Assembly: GCA_902589965.1 (NCBI GenBank)
Contig: CACIUX010000003.1
Location: forward strand, 92,593-156,592
Direction of reading: 5' to 3'
Source: an uncultured SAR86 cluster bacterium
Lineage (GTDB): Bacteria > Pseudomonadota > Gammaproteobacteria > Magnimaribacterales > AG-339-G14
Length of the DNA: 64,000 bases
How positions within the stretch are numbered: the first letter of the stretch is position 1; every line of letters starts with the position of its first letter. This document shows positions 43,407-53,981 of the stretch, in pieces. A program made the position numbers and the translations under genes. A model generated the notes under the pieces. The model had not been told where the DNA came from. It searched no databases and was given only the letters and a program-made list of their open reading frames with translations.

Positions 43407-45343
43407 AAATGTCAGATAAGATCTTTCCAGTCCCAAAGGAATCAAATCTTGTTCCGCTTATTTCTGAGGAGAAATACAGTGAACTTTATAGACTCTCCAT
43501 AGATAACCCAAAAGAATTTTGGGGTGAGCAAGCTCTATCTAGGTTAAATTGGATAAAGCCTTTTGATGATGTGCTTTCCACAAATATGGAAAAAGCCGAG
43601 TTTGAGTGGTTTTCTAATGGAAAGTTAAATGCTTGCTTTAATTGCGTTGACAAACATCTTGAAAATAATGGCAATGACATCGCTTTCATTTGGGAAAGTG
43701 ACGACGGCAGCATATCTAAAAAAATTACTTACAAAAAATTATATGAAGAGGTATGTAGATTATCTAATTTACTTAAATCAAGAGGAATAAAAAAAGGAGA
43801 TAGGGTGTGTATTTACATGCCCATGATTTTGGAGGCTACTTATTCAATGCTGGCCTGCGCAAGAATTGGTGCGGTACATTCAGTAGTTTTTGGAGGATTT
43901 TCTGTTGAATCATTGAAAGACAGAATTCTTGATTCTGATTGCCAAACGATAATTACTGCAAATGAAGGATTAAGAGGAGGTAAAAAAGTTCCTCTAAAAA
44001 ACAATGTGGACTCCGCAGTAGAACAATGTCCTAATGTTCACACTGTTATAGTTGTTAAAAATACAGATACAGAAATTAATATAAATCCTGAGATTGATGT
44101 TGCCTACTCTGATGTAATTTCAAATTTTGAACCTCACTGTGAATGTGAGCCAGTGGATTCTGAAGATCCACTTTTTATTCTCTACACGTCTGGTTCAACC
44201 GGAAAACCAAAAGGGGTCTTGCATACAACTGCTGGATACCTTCTCTCTTCTGGAATAACGCACGAACTTGTATTCAATTATAAAAAAGACAAGGTTTATT
44301 GGTGCACAGCGGACGTAGGTTGGATAACCGGTCATACTTATATTGTTTATGGCCCTCTGATGAACTGTGCTACCTCAGTTATTTTCGAGGGAGTCCCAAC
44401 TTATCCAGATTATTCAAGATTTTGGAATATTGTGGATAAATATAAGGTAAATATTTTTTATACAGCTCCAACAGCGATAAGAGCATTAATGGCTCAAGGT
44501 GATGAGCCTGTAAAAAAAACTGATAGGGGATCTTTAGAAGTATTAGGAACCGTAGGAGAACCAATAAATCCAGAAGCTTGGGAATGGTATTTTAATGTGG
44601 TGGGTAATAGTCAATGTCCAATTGTCGACACCTGGTGGCAAACAGAAACTGGAGCAATGATGATAACTGGCCTAGCAGCTTTAACATGTCAGAAACCTGG
44701 CAGTGCTTCAAAGCCATTTCTTGGAGTAAATCCTGTGCTTCTGGATGAAAATGGCAAAGAAATATCTGGAGCAGGTTCAGGTAATTTAGCCATCAAAGAT
44801 CCATGGCCCTCTCAAATCAGATCAGTGTATGGAGATCATCAAAGATGCATTGATACATATTTTAAAACTTACCCTGGATATTATTTTACTGGGGATGGGG
44901 CTAAAAGAGATGAAGATGGATATTTTTGGATAACAGGAAGGGTTGATGATGTTTTAAATGTCTCAGGACATAGGCTTGGCACCGCTGAAATAGAAAGTGC
45001 ATTAGTCTTGCATGAGCAGGTCGCAGAAGCTGCTGTTGTTGGATATGAACATGAAATAAAAGGGCAAGGAATTTACTGTTACGTCACCCTAATGGTAGGT
45101 TCGTTTGGTGAAGACTCTCTTAAGAAAGAATTACTGGATTTGGTAGCTAAAGAGATTGGTGCCATCGCTAAACCAGACATTATTCAATTTTCTCTTGACT
45201 TGCCTAAAACGAGGTCAGGAAAAATTATGCGAAGAATTTTGAGAAAAATTGCTGCAAATGAGATCTACGATCTTGGAGATACTACAACCCTTGCTGATCC
45301 TAGTGTAGTTGACCATTTGATCAACAATCGATTAAATAAATAG
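43403..45343 (+). CDS. acs: acetyl-CoA synthetase
   Basis: [74 protein letters not shown]. Confidence 0.97.
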   Translation: MKMSDKIFPVPKESNLVPLISEEKYSELYRLSIDNPKEFWGEQALSRLNWIKPFDDVLSTNMEKAEFEWFSNGKLNACFNCVDKHLENNGNDIAFIWESDDGSISKKITYKKLYEEVCRLSNLLKSRGIKKGDRVCIYMPMILEATYSMLACARIGAVHSVVFGGFSVESLKDRILDSDCQTIITANEGLRGGKKVPLKNNVDSAVEQCPNVHTVIVVKNTDTEININPEIDVAYSDVISNFEPHCECEPVDSEDPLFILYTSGSTGKPKGVLHTTAGYLLSSGITHELVFNYKKDKVYWCTADVGWITGHTYIVYGPLMNCATSVIFEGVPTYPDYSRFWNIVDKYKVNIFYTAPTAIRALMAQGDEPVKKTDRGSLEVLGTVGEPINPEAWEWYFNVVGNSQCPIVDTWWQTETGAMMITGLAALTCQKPGSASKPFLGVNPVLLDENGKEISGAGSGNLAIKDPWPSQIRSVYGDHQRCIDTYFKTYPGYYFTGDGAKRDEDGYFWITGRVDDVLNVSGHRLGTAEIESALVLHEQVAEAAVVGYEHEIKGQGIYCYVTLMVGSFGEDSLKKELLDLVAKEIGAIAKPDIIQFSLDLPKTRSGKIMRRILRKIAANEIYDLGDTTTLADPSVVDHLINNRLNK

Positions 45344-45345
45344 AT

Positions 45346-45987
45346 ATGTTTTTTATAGATAGATCCAAAAAAATCCTAATGGTGAATGAGCACGATTCTC
45401 TCCCGGGGAGGATTGATGAAATGCAATTTAATGAAAGTCACTTTGTAAATAACTCATCAATGAAAGGACCCTTTCCTGAAGGTATGTCTGAGGTATTTCT
45501 TGGGATGGGCTGCTTCTGGGGAGCTGAGAGGCTTTTTTGGAACACAGTAGGAGTTTATGTCACTTCGGTTGGTTATGCAGGAGGCTTTACGCCTAACCCT
45601 CTTTATGAGGAAGTTTGTAGTGGCCTAACCGGACATACTGAGGTTGTGCATGTGGTGTTTGATCCCAAAACTATCTCCTTGCAAGAAATACTAAAGATTT
45701 TTTGGGAGGGTCATGACCCTACTCAAGGGATGAGACAAGGCAATGACATGGGAACACAATATCGATCTGCAATTTATTACTCAGATGAAACCTTATTGGA
45801 TCAAATCAAAAAAAGTGAAGTGAATTACAGCGAAGCACTAAAAAAAGAAGGATATCCTGAAATCACGACTGAAATTCTTCCATTAAAAGATTACTTTTAT
45901 GCTGAGGATTATCATCAACAATACCTTGCGAAAAACCCAAACGGTTATTGTGGTATTGGGGGCTGCGGAGTAAGACTTCCGGATTAA
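45346..45987 (+). CDS. msrA: peptide methionine sulfoxide reductase MsrA
   Basis: MGCFWGAERLFW, CSGLTGHTEVV, HDPTQGMRQGNDMGTQYRSAIYY. Confidence 0.96.
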   Translation: MFFIDRSKKILMVNEHDSLPGRIDEMQFNESHFVNNSSMKGPFPEGMSEVFLGMGCFWGAERLFWNTVGVYVTSVGYAGGFTPNPLYEEVCSGLTGHTEVVHVVFDPKTISLQEILKIFWEGHDPTQGMRQGNDMGTQYRSAIYYSDETLLDQIKKSEVNYSEALKKEGYPEITTEILPLKDYFYAEDYHQQYLAKNPNGYCGIGGCGVRLPD

Positions 45988-45989
45988 AG

Positions 45990-46829
45990 TTAGCCCCAGA
46001 TATAAATATCTTTATCTTTAGTTACTTTTTCTTCTTCTATCAACTTTATTAAGTGGGCCTCTAGAGAAGATTTTGCTATGCCATGCAAGTGACTTCCAAC
46101 ATCATCATAAACTTTTGGCAAAAGTTCATCTATCGTGCATCGATTTAACTCAGTTATTGCATCAACTACTTTTTTCTCTCTAAACATCCTATGGCTTACT
46201 ATCCAGTCAACAACAGCGTTAGCATCTCGCATGGTTTCACCATGCCCAGGCGCTATGGTTTCGATACCAAGTGCTTTCAGCTTTTCTAAAGAATCAATGT
46301 ATTCCCTCATGTTTCCATCGGGAGGAGAAATTACGACCGTTGATCCCTCCATGATGTGATCTCCAGTAAATAACATTTTCTCTTCTTCTAAGAAAAAACA
46401 AATATGATTGGAGGCATGGCCGGGAGTATGAATGGCAATCAAAGTATGATCGACTTCTTTGATCTCATCTCCTTCTGAAAGTTCTTTGTTTGGTTTAAAA
46501 GTTCTATCTTGATGCTTCGGATACTTGGCATACATACCCATCACTGGAGCCGCAGTCCTTTGGTGAAGTAATTTTGCTCCAGGGGAGTGATCTGGATGCG
46601 TGTGTGTCACAAGAATCTGGGAAATATCCTCTCCACAAACTTTTACAATATCTTTGATATGTTCTTCAATGGCTGGTCCGGGATCGATGACTGTGAAATT
46701 TTCTTTACCGACTATATAAGTATTTGTTCCGGGTCCTGTAAAGACACTTGCGTTGCCTGCAGTTAATCTTTTTACTAATGGTGATAGCTCAGTGATCTTC
46801 ATAACCTTCATCTCCTGGCAAAAGTCCAA
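45990..46829 (-). CDS. MBL-fold metallohydrolase (LACTB2-like)
   Basis: VTHTHPDHSPGAKLL, HTPGHASNHICFFLEEEKMLFTGDHIM. Confidence 0.88.
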   Translation of the reverse strand: MDFCQEMKVMKITELSPLVKRLTAGNASVFTGPGTNTYIVGKENFTVIDPGPAIEEHIKDIVKVCGEDISQILVTHTHPDHSPGAKLLHQRTAAPVMGMYAKYPKHQDRTFKPNKELSEGDEIKEVDHTLIAIHTPGHASNHICFFLEEEKMLFTGDHIMEGSTVVISPPDGNMREYIDSLEKLKALGIETIAPGHGETMRDANAVVDWIVSHRMFREKKVVDAITELNRCTIDELLPKVYDDVGSHLHGIAKSSLEAHLIKLIEEEKVTKDKDIYIWG

Positions 46830-47649
46830 CTAGCTTTCCATCTTCCATGAAAAATTTTGGAAGTATGGAGGGAGACTTTTGGTGATTATTTTTAGATTTA
46901 TCATCTAGAAGATCCTCAGTTGTTGAAAATCCTGAAATAGCTTCAAGATTTTTTATTGTTGGCATGATAATCGGAAAAGTTCCTTCTGAACCTTTTGTTA
47001 GTGCTTCCTCTGGAGTAATCCAAGTGCTCTTAACTCCCTCGCCACCATCGTGTTCTGCTTTTTGATGTTCCGGTGAAAGCGCGACAAAAAATCTAGTGTC
47101 GTACCTACGTTTTTCCATTTTTGGGGTAATCCAATGAGACAAAAATCCTAGATGATCCGTGGCAAGAGTCAGATTAAATTCTTCGCAAAGTTCATTTAAA
47201 ACATGCTCTCCGTTATTTAACTTATCACGATAAGAATCAAGAATTTTTTGTTGCTCGCTATCTGGATTGAACAATATCTTGTCTTCGGTATAGGCTAAAA
47301 GAACTCCGCATTCTTCGAAGCATTCTCTGATGCAAGCCACCCAATAACCTAAACCTGAGGATTCTATACCTAAGATTTCAGAAGCTTTTTGATCGTTCAG
47401 TCCTCCACATTTATCGTACAGCGACTCTTGGTAGTCTTCTTGATCTAACTTACCGCCTGGAAAAACCCAAGCGCCGCCAAAATTTGTTTTGGCTGCTCTT
47501 TGTATCATAAAAACCTCTGGAGTGGTTTTCCCATCTCTAACCAATAAAACTGTAGCAGCGGGCACTGGGGTTGCAGCCTCTTGATTTGGATCAGCAATGC
47601 TGTGATTTATTTTATATTGATGCTCTTTATTCGAATCTTTATCGGACAT
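46789..47649 (-). CDS. NUDIX hydrolase
   Basis: GGAWVFPGGKLDQEDY...IRECFEECGVLLAY (Nudix box). Confidence 0.88.
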   Translation of the reverse strand: MSDKDSNKEHQYKINHSIADPNQEAATPVPAATVLLVRDGKTTPEVFMIQRAAKTNFGGAWVFPGGKLDQEDYQESLYDKCGGLNDQKASEILGIESSGLGYWVACIRECFEECGVLLAYTEDKILFNPDSEQQKILDSYRDKLNNGEHVLNELCEEFNLTLATDHLGFLSHWITPKMEKRRYDTRFFVALSPEHQKAEHDGGEGVKSTWITPEEALTKGSEGTFPIIMPTIKNLEAISGFSTTEDLLDDKSKNNHQKSPSILPKFFMEDGKLVGLLPGDEGYEDH

Positions 47650-47713
47650 TGACTAAAATTATTTTTGAAAAGAAATAGAATAACACTATATTTACAAACA
47701 TCTAATTGAAAAA

Positions 47714-48541
47714 ATGGAAAATACAGTAAGGTCAATAATAAAAAAGCTAAAAAGAATTCCGGATGCTAATAAACATTCTTTCGGACATGTCTTAGTTGTC
47801 GCCGGAAACATAGGATTTGGTGGAGCAGGAATTCTTTCATCCACGGCAGCTATATCTTGTGGCGCAGGATTAGTTAGTCTGGCCACTAGATCAGAGAACG
47901 TGACTGCAGCCTTAAGCTATTGTCCAGAGGTAATGGCAAAACCAGTAAACTCAGGTCAAGATTTGGATGAACATTTACTTAAACCTAGCATGCTTTGTGT
48001 AGGACCAGGGCTTGGAACCAATGCTTGGTCCGAGCAAGTTCTTTATAAATCTTTGCATGCTGCCAAAAAAAGGAATTTGCCCATTTTGATTGATGCAGAT
48101 GGATTGAACCTAATACCTAAGATCTTAGACTTCAAGATTCCCAGAAAGAACTTAATCATCACTCCTCATGAGGGAGAGGCAGCCAGGCTATTAAAAGCTA
48201 ATAAAATTAGCAGTCAAAAAAATAGACAGATTATGGCAAAAAAATTATTTGATCTATATCCAGGCACTGTTGTATTAAAAGGCAAAGAAACAATTGTTTA
48301 TGATGGAGGCTCTTTTTCAGTTTGCCCGGCTGGCAATCCAGGAATGGCTGTTGGCGGTATGGGAGATGTCTTAAGCGGCATGATTTCAGGCTATTTAGCA
48401 CAGGGACTCTCTTCTAAGGAAGCATCTATTTTGGGCGTTTTTCACCACGCGGTTGCTTGTGATAGCCTGCAAGAGAATTATGGTCAAAGATCTCTTAGAC
48501 CAAGTATTCTTCTAGATCATCTTGTTGATTTAGAGTTCTAA
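47714..48541 (+). CDS. nnrD: ADP-dependent NAD(P)H-hydrate dehydratase (stand-alone)
   Basis: HSFGHVLVVAGNIGFGGAGILSSTAAISCGAGLV, LIDADGLNLIP, NPGMAVGGMGDVLSGMISGYLAQG. Confidence 0.92.
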   Translation: MENTVRSIIKKLKRIPDANKHSFGHVLVVAGNIGFGGAGILSSTAAISCGAGLVSLATRSENVTAALSYCPEVMAKPVNSGQDLDEHLLKPSMLCVGPGLGTNAWSEQVLYKSLHAAKKRNLPILIDADGLNLIPKILDFKIPRKNLIITPHEGEAARLLKANKISSQKNRQIMAKKLFDLYPGTVVLKGKETIVYDGGSFSVCPAGNPGMAVGGMGDVLSGMISGYLAQGLSSKEASILGVFHHAVACDSLQENYGQRSLRPSILLDHLVDLEF

Positions 48542-48565
48542 GTGAGAAAAATATTAATATAGACA

Positions 48566-49003
48566 TTGGAAGAATTAATCGGCGAAAAGGAAACTGAGGA
48601 TAAAGCAAAAAATTTTACCTCTTTAATTAAAGGATTTAAAAATTCCCTTCTTATAAACTTGATAGGAAATTTGGGAGCAGGGAAAACAACTTTTGTAAGA
48701 GGATTAATTCAAGAGCTTGGCTTTGAAGAATTTGTAAAAAGTCCAACCTTTACAATAGTAGAGTCATACGAATCTGATAATTTAAAAGTTTTTCATTTTG
48801 ATTTATACCGAATTGAAGACGATAAAGAACTTCAAGCTATTGGCGTGGAAGATTATTTAACCGAAGAAAATGCTATCATCTTGGTTGAATGGCCAGAAAA
48901 ATCAAAGAGATATTTTAATGATCCTGATTATATTATTGAGTTAAATCATTGCGACAATGATGAAAAGAGGCTGATCAATATCATAAAGGATCCACGTCAA
49001 TAG
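48566..49003 (+). CDS. tsaE: tRNA threonylcarbamoyladenosine biosynthesis ATPase TsaE
   Basis: LIGNLGAGKTTFVRGLIQELGF, SPTFTIVESY, HFDLYRIED, LVEWPEK; TTG start. Confidence 0.92.
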   Translation: MEELIGEKETEDKAKNFTSLIKGFKNSLLINLIGNLGAGKTTFVRGLIQELGFEEFVKSPTFTIVESYESDNLKVFHFDLYRIEDDKELQAIGVEDYLTEENAIILVEWPEKSKRYFNDPDYIIELNHCDNDEKRLINIIKDPRQ

Positions 49004-51143
49004 ATAATCTAACTTTGTTGCCAATAATCTTGTGGTTTTCTAATACTCTATTGAGAGAGTTGTGTAGCAGAGTTCTGCTTTTACTTTTTGCTGAAATTTG
49101 CCACCTGAAGATGTTTTTTCTTTTTTCAATGATGCATGGCTGAGGTCCAATCACATCAATGTGAGGATTTACAAACATGCTTCTAATTTTATTTAATTCC
49201 TCTTTGCAAGAGATATAAGAAGTTGATTCTGTTATTAGATTTATGGAATGATAAAAAGGAGGAAGCTTATTTTGATTTCTGTCTTGAAGAAGATTTTCTG
49301 CAAGAATCTCGTAACTAGAATCGACGACCTTTTCAAGGCTTGGATGCTCAGGCACAAAAGTTTGAATCAATACCTTTCCAGACTTGTTGCCTCTGCCTGA
49401 TCTGCCCGATACTTGTGTGATTAGTTGATTCATTCTTTCTGTTGCTCTGAAGTCAAGACTGTAGAGACTGAAATCTCCGTCTAAAATAACTACCAAGGTG
49501 ATATCTGGGAGGTGATGACCTTTGGCAAGAATCTGCGTGCCAACTAGAATCATAGGTTCCCCTTTTAACGGTTGAGCTAGCAAAGTATTCAGATCTTTTT
49601 TATATGAAATATCGCTATCTATTCTTAAGATGGGGAAATCAGGAAAAATAGTTCTTAAAGACTCCTCTAATTTTTCGGTTCCTGCCCCATAAAAAGATAG
49701 TTCGTTGTTTGGACAAACTTTGCATTCTTGGAAGTAATTTTCAGCATATCCACAATGATGACAAGAGTATTTATTGGTTTGTTTGTGATAGACCATTCTA
49801 ACCTCACAATTTGGACAATTAGGTGACCACCCACATGACTCGCAAACAACCACAGGTGAATAACCTCTTCTATTTTGAAAGATCATCACTTGATTTCCAC
49901 TGGTAAGTTCTTTCTTAATTTCAGCTATCGTATTTGTAGCTAGCCCTGAAATAATTTCTTTACCTCGAAGATCAATTAACTCGAGTTTTGGCTTACTGGC
50001 TTCACTTACTCTTTCCTCAAGTTTATTCAAAGCATATTTTTTTAGTTTTGCATTATTGAACGACTCAAGGCTTGGGGTTGCAGATGCTAAAACGACAGGA
50101 CAATCATGTAACTTCGCTTTATAAATTGCTGTGTCTCTGGCTGAATAACAAGGCATCTCATTTTGTTTATATGAAGAGTCATGCTCTTCATCAATAATAA
50201 CGAGCCCTAAATCAGGAGTTGAAGTAAAAATAGAAGATCTTGTGCCTAGGATAATTTTTGCACTTGATGACTGAATTGACTTCCAAGATCTTTGTCTATC
50301 TTTGTTAGACAAGGAAGAATGCATTGTGACTACCTTATTTCCAAATCTACTTTTAAGTGATTTTTCTAAAGATCCGGTCAAGCCAATCTCGGGAACCAAA
50401 ACCGCAACTTGTTTATGATTTTCTAATACATCTCTAACAATGTGCATGTACGTTTCAGTCTTACCACTTCCAGTTACGCCGAATAAAAGATGCACCTTAA
50501 AAGATCCTAAAGATTCTTTGAAAGACTCATAGGCTGCCTTTTGCTCGTTGTTTAGTTCAAGAGAGTTTTCTGTAGTTTCGTATTGAATTTCTTCTTTATA
50601 TTTGATTTTCTTTTTAGAAATAAGCTCTTTCTTTATAAGCTCTCTCAGAATTCTCGAGTCATATGAAATACTCTTCAAGCCATGACGTGTGGCTGTTTTT
50701 TCTTTTCTGAAATAAGACAACATTTCAAGTTGCTTAGGAGATTTTTTTAATAGATCTTCGCTGTAAAATTCTCCTTTTTGAGTAAGCTCAAAAATCTCTT
50801 GCTCATCCGGAATTTCAATCTCCTTTCTCATTGAAGGAGGGAAGAAAAGCTTAGCCACCTCTCCTATTGGAGTTTTATAGTAATTTGATAGCCATGAAAT
50901 TAACTCAATATCTTTTTTGTTTAGTAATTCCTTATCATCTAAAACAGAATCAATAGACTTTAGATCCTTTTGAAAATTAGGTTTTGTAGATGAAGAAATC
51001 ACAACTCCAATTAAAGATCTTGAACCAAAAGAAACCTTTACTCTGGTTCCAGGGAGAATTTGGTTTTTACTGAGATATGAAAAACTGCTCCTTACAGGTA
51101 CTGGAACAGCTACTTCTACAACATTGTATTCAGAATCTTTCAT
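48981..51143 (-). CDS. priA: primosomal protein N' (PriA helicase)
   Basis: LLFGVTGSGKTETYMHIV, IIDEEHDSSYKQ, Cys-rich zinc motifs CESCGWSPNCPNCEVRMVYH, GTQILAKGHHLPDITLV. Confidence 0.96.
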   Translation of the reverse strand: MKDSEYNVVEVAVPVPVRSSFSYLSKNQILPGTRVKVSFGSRSLIGVVISSSTKPNFQKDLKSIDSVLDDKELLNKKDIELISWLSNYYKTPIGEVAKLFFPPSMRKEIEIPDEQEIFELTQKGEFYSEDLLKKSPKQLEMLSYFRKEKTATRHGLKSISYDSRILRELIKKELISKKKIKYKEEIQYETTENSLELNNEQKAAYESFKESLGSFKVHLLFGVTGSGKTETYMHIVRDVLENHKQVAVLVPEIGLTGSLEKSLKSRFGNKVVTMHSSLSNKDRQRSWKSIQSSSAKIILGTRSSIFTSTPDLGLVIIDEEHDSSYKQNEMPCYSARDTAIYKAKLHDCPVVLASATPSLESFNNAKLKKYALNKLEERVSEASKPKLELIDLRGKEIISGLATNTIAEIKKELTSGNQVMIFQNRRGYSPVVVCESCGWSPNCPNCEVRMVYHKQTNKYSCHHCGYAENYFQECKVCPNNELSFYGAGTEKLEESLRTIFPDFPILRIDSDISYKKDLNTLLAQPLKGEPMILVGTQILAKGHHLPDITLVVILDGDFSLYSLDFRATERMNQLITQVSGRSGRGNKSGKVLIQTFVPEHPSLEKVVDSSYEILAENLLQDRNQNKLPPFYHSINLITESTSYISCKEELNKIRSMFVNPHIDVIGPQPCIIEKRKNIFRWQISAKSKSRTLLHNSLNRVLENHKIIGNKVRLSIDVDPL

Positions 51144-51203
51144 GTGTTGATAATAAAAACTTCTCTGGTATCATGCCGTCACTAAATTTATTAAGCAAAC
51201 AAA

Positions 51204-51599
51204 TTGAAAAGAGACATTCATCCAGAATACAGAGAAGTACTTTTTCATGATACAAGTGTAGATCAGTACTTTCTTATTCCTTCGACCATTCAAACGGATC
51301 AAACAAAAGAATGGGAAGGAAAATCTTATCCCTATTGTCCGCTTGATATATCTTCTGCTTCTCATCCATTTTATACAGGTAAGCATAAATTAGTTGATAC
51401 AGGTGGAAGAGTTGATAAATTCAATAAAAGATTCAGAAAACCTTCATCTAAAGCTAAATCAGAGGAATCTCCTATAGTTGAAGAGGCAGCAGCTGAGACT
51501 CCTGTAGTTGAAGAAGCAGCAGTTGAGACTCCTGTAGTTGAAGAGGCAGCAGTTGAGACTCCTGTAGTTGAGGAAGCAGCAGAAGAACCCAAGTCTTAA
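51204..51599 (+). CDS. rpmE2: 50S ribosomal protein L31 type B with repetitive acidic C-terminal tail
   Basis: [32 protein letters not shown]...[25 protein letters not shown], then a repetitive tail. Confidence 0.93.
   Translation: MKRDIHPEYREVLFHDTSVDQYFLIPSTIQTDQTKEWEGKSYPYCPLDISSASHPFYTGKHKLVDTGGRVDKFNKRFRKPSSKAKSEESPIVEEAAAETPVVEEAAVETPVVEEAAVETPVVEEAAEEPKS
51477..51596 (+). repeat. 4 x 30-bp in-frame tandem repeat in the rpmE2 3' end
   Basis: Units gttgaagaggcagcagctgagactcctgta / gttgaagaagcagcagttgagactcctgta / gttgaagaggcagcagttgagactcctgta / gttgaggaagcagcagaagaacccaagtct (last degenerate). Confidence 0.95.
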
Positions 51600-51642
51600 T
51601 TAAAATTTATAAATCAATTACTTTGATAATTCATCTCGTTAC

Positions 51643-53430
51643 ATGAATTCGGAAAATATTAGAAATATTGCAATTATTGCTCATGTTGATCATGGAAAAA
51701 CTACACTCGTAGACAAGCTTCTAGAGCAATCTGGAACCTTAGATAGAAAGGATTTAGGGTCAGAGAGGCTGATGGATTCTTTCGATCAAGAGAAGGAAAG
51801 AGGCATCACTATACTTGCCAAAAATACTGCTATTAATTGGAAAGATTACAAAATAAATATTGTAGATACTCCAGGTCATGCTGATTTTGGTGGAGAAGTG
51901 GAAAGAATTCTAACCATGGTTGATTCAGTTCTACTTTTAGTAGATGCTGTTGACGGACCAATGCCTCAAACAAGATTTGTTACTGAAAAGGCTTTTGAAC
52001 AAGGTCTGAATCCAATATTGCTGATTAATAAAATTGATAGAGATGGTGCAAGGCCAGATTGGGTATTAGATCAGGTTTTTGATTTATTCGATCGTCTAGG
52101 CGGTAATGATGAACAAATGGATTTCGATGTTATTTATACATCTGCTTTAAATGGAGTTGCTGGATTAGAGCCTGATGAGATAAAAGAAGATATGTCTCCT
52201 TTACTGGACTTAATAATTAAAAAAGTCCCTCCTCCAAAAGTTGATGTAAGTAAGCCTTTTCAAATGCAAATCAGTGCATTAGATAGTAATGAATATGTTG
52301 GAGTAATTGGCATTGGAAGAATTAAAGCTGGAAAAATTAAACCCAATGATCCAGTAGTTATTGTTGATTCAGATAAAGAAGAAAGGAAAGGTAAAGTTCT
52401 ACAAGTGATGAGTCACAGAGGCCTAGAAAGAATTGAGGTATCCGAGGCAGATGCAGGAGATATTGTTTGCGTTTCAGGAATTGAGAAACTCTTCATCTCA
52501 GATACTTTATGCTCACCTGAAAATATATCTTCACTTCCTCCTCTAAAAGTAGATGAGCCAACCGTAAGCATGACTTTTCAAGTAAATGATTCTCCATTTG
52601 CTGGTCAAGATGGAAAATTTGTTACGTCAAGGAACATAAAAGAACGATTAGAACAAGAATTACTTAGTAATGTTGCATTAAGGGTTAAACAAGGAGACTC
52701 GCCTGATAAATTTATTGTATCCGGCAGAGGAGAACTTCATTTATCAGTTCTCATAGAAAGCATGAGAAGAGATGGATTTGAGCTTGGAGTTTCCAAGCCT
52801 GAAGTTATTCAAAAAGAAATTAATGGCGAAATCCATGAGCCTTATGAACAAGTGGTGATCGATATTGAAGAGGAGTTTCAAGGATCGATCATGGAAGAGA
52901 TGGGTCTAAGAAAAGCAGAATTAAGAGATATGGTTCCGGATGGCAAGGGAAGATTAAAACTAGAATTTTTGGCTCCCTCGAGAGGTACTATTGGTTTTAG
53001 GTCTCAATTTTTAACTTTAACAAGTGGGACCGGGATTTTTACAAGCGTATTTGAAAAATACGACAAAGCGAAAACAAGTGAACTTAAGAATAGACAAAAT
53101 GGTGTCTTAGTTTCCATGGCGGCTGGAAAAACACTTGCCTATTCATTATTTAATCTGCAAAACAGGGGAAAATTATTTGTTGGTCATGGTACAGATGTAT
53201 ACAAAGGACAAATTGTAGGTTTGCATTCTAGAGATAATGATCTGCCAGTGAATCCTACAAAAGCAAAACAATTGACAAATATAAGAGCAGCGGGAACGGA
53301 TGAAAATTTAATTCTAACCCCACATATAAATCATTCCTTAGAGCAAGCATTGGAGTTTATTGAAGAAGATGAGCTAGTGGAGGTTACTCCAAGCCATCTT
53401 AGGCTGAGAAAAAAAGAATTTACCTTCTAA
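51643..53430 (+). CDS. typA: ribosome-associated GTPase TypA/BipA
   Basis: NIAIIAHVDHGKTTLVDKLLEQSG, DTPGHADFGGEVERIL, C-terminal TypA domain GVLVSMAAGKTLAYSLFNLQNRGKLFVGHGTDVYKGQIVG. Confidence 0.97.
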   Translation: MNSENIRNIAIIAHVDHGKTTLVDKLLEQSGTLDRKDLGSERLMDSFDQEKERGITILAKNTAINWKDYKINIVDTPGHADFGGEVERILTMVDSVLLLVDAVDGPMPQTRFVTEKAFEQGLNPILLINKIDRDGARPDWVLDQVFDLFDRLGGNDEQMDFDVIYTSALNGVAGLEPDEIKEDMSPLLDLIIKKVPPPKVDVSKPFQMQISALDSNEYVGVIGIGRIKAGKIKPNDPVVIVDSDKEERKGKVLQVMSHRGLERIEVSEADAGDIVCVSGIEKLFISDTLCSPENISSLPPLKVDEPTVSMTFQVNDSPFAGQDGKFVTSRNIKERLEQELLSNVALRVKQGDSPDKFIVSGRGELHLSVLIESMRRDGFELGVSKPEVIQKEINGEIHEPYEQVVIDIEEEFQGSIMEEMGLRKAELRDMVPDGKGRLKLEFLAPSRGTIGFRSQFLTLTSGTGIFTSVFEKYDKAKTSELKNRQNGVLVSMAAGKTLAYSLFNLQNRGKLFVGHGTDVYKGQIVGLHSRDNDLPVNPTKAKQLTNIRAAGTDENLILTPHINHSLEQALEFIEEDELVEVTPSHLRLRKKEFTF

Positions 53431-53435
53431 GCTAA

Positions 53436-53981
53436 CTATAAGCCAGAGGATCCAAAACCTTTGTCTCCTCTCTCTGACGATGAAAACTCTTTCACGATAG
53501 AAAAATTAGGATTCATAACCGGCAAGAAAACCATTTGAGCAATTCTTGCCCCAGGCTCAACTGTGAACGTTTCATCAGATCTATTCCATAAAGAAACCAT
53601 GATCTCTCCTTGATAATCCGAATCAATTAATCCAACCAAGTTACCTAAAACTATACCGTGCTTATGACCTAAACCAGATCTTGGAAGAATAAAAGCAGCA
53701 TAATCAGGATTATCTATATGAATACTAAAGCCGGTAGGCACTAATGCGGAGTCGTTTGGATTGATAAAAAAGTCTTCTTCAATGCATGCACATAGATCCA
53801 AGCCTGCAGAACCAGCAGTCTGAAAGGTGGGCAATGGAAATTCTTTACCTAACCTTTCATTAAGAATCTTAAATTTTACATTTAACGGTAAATTAGATTC
53901 CTTTTGATTTTTACCTGTGAAAGTTTTAATGATGTCAGGCAAAAGAAAGCCTAAAATTCTGACCAATAACCATCTAATCAC
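53436..53981 (-). CDS. dut: dUTP diphosphatase
   Basis: [68 protein letters not shown]-terminal extension. Confidence 0.94.
   Translation of the reverse strand: MIRWLLVRILGFLLPDIIKTFTGKNQKESNLPLNVKFKILNERLGKEFPLPTFQTAGSAGLDLCACIEEDFFINPNDSALVPTGFSIHIDNPDYAAFILPRSGLGHKHGIVLGNLVGLIDSDYQGEIMVSLWNRSDETFTVEPGARIAQMVFLPVMNPNFSIVKEFSSSERGDKGFGSSGL

Noticed and set aside
51371-51592. Minus-strand 73-aa Ser/Thr/Ala repeat ORF
   Set aside because: Mirror of the rpmE2 tail repeats on the opposite strand.
51477-51596. 30-bp repeats as a possible CRISPR array
   Set aside because: Repeats are directly contiguous with no spacers, stay in frame within rpmE2, and no cas genes are present.
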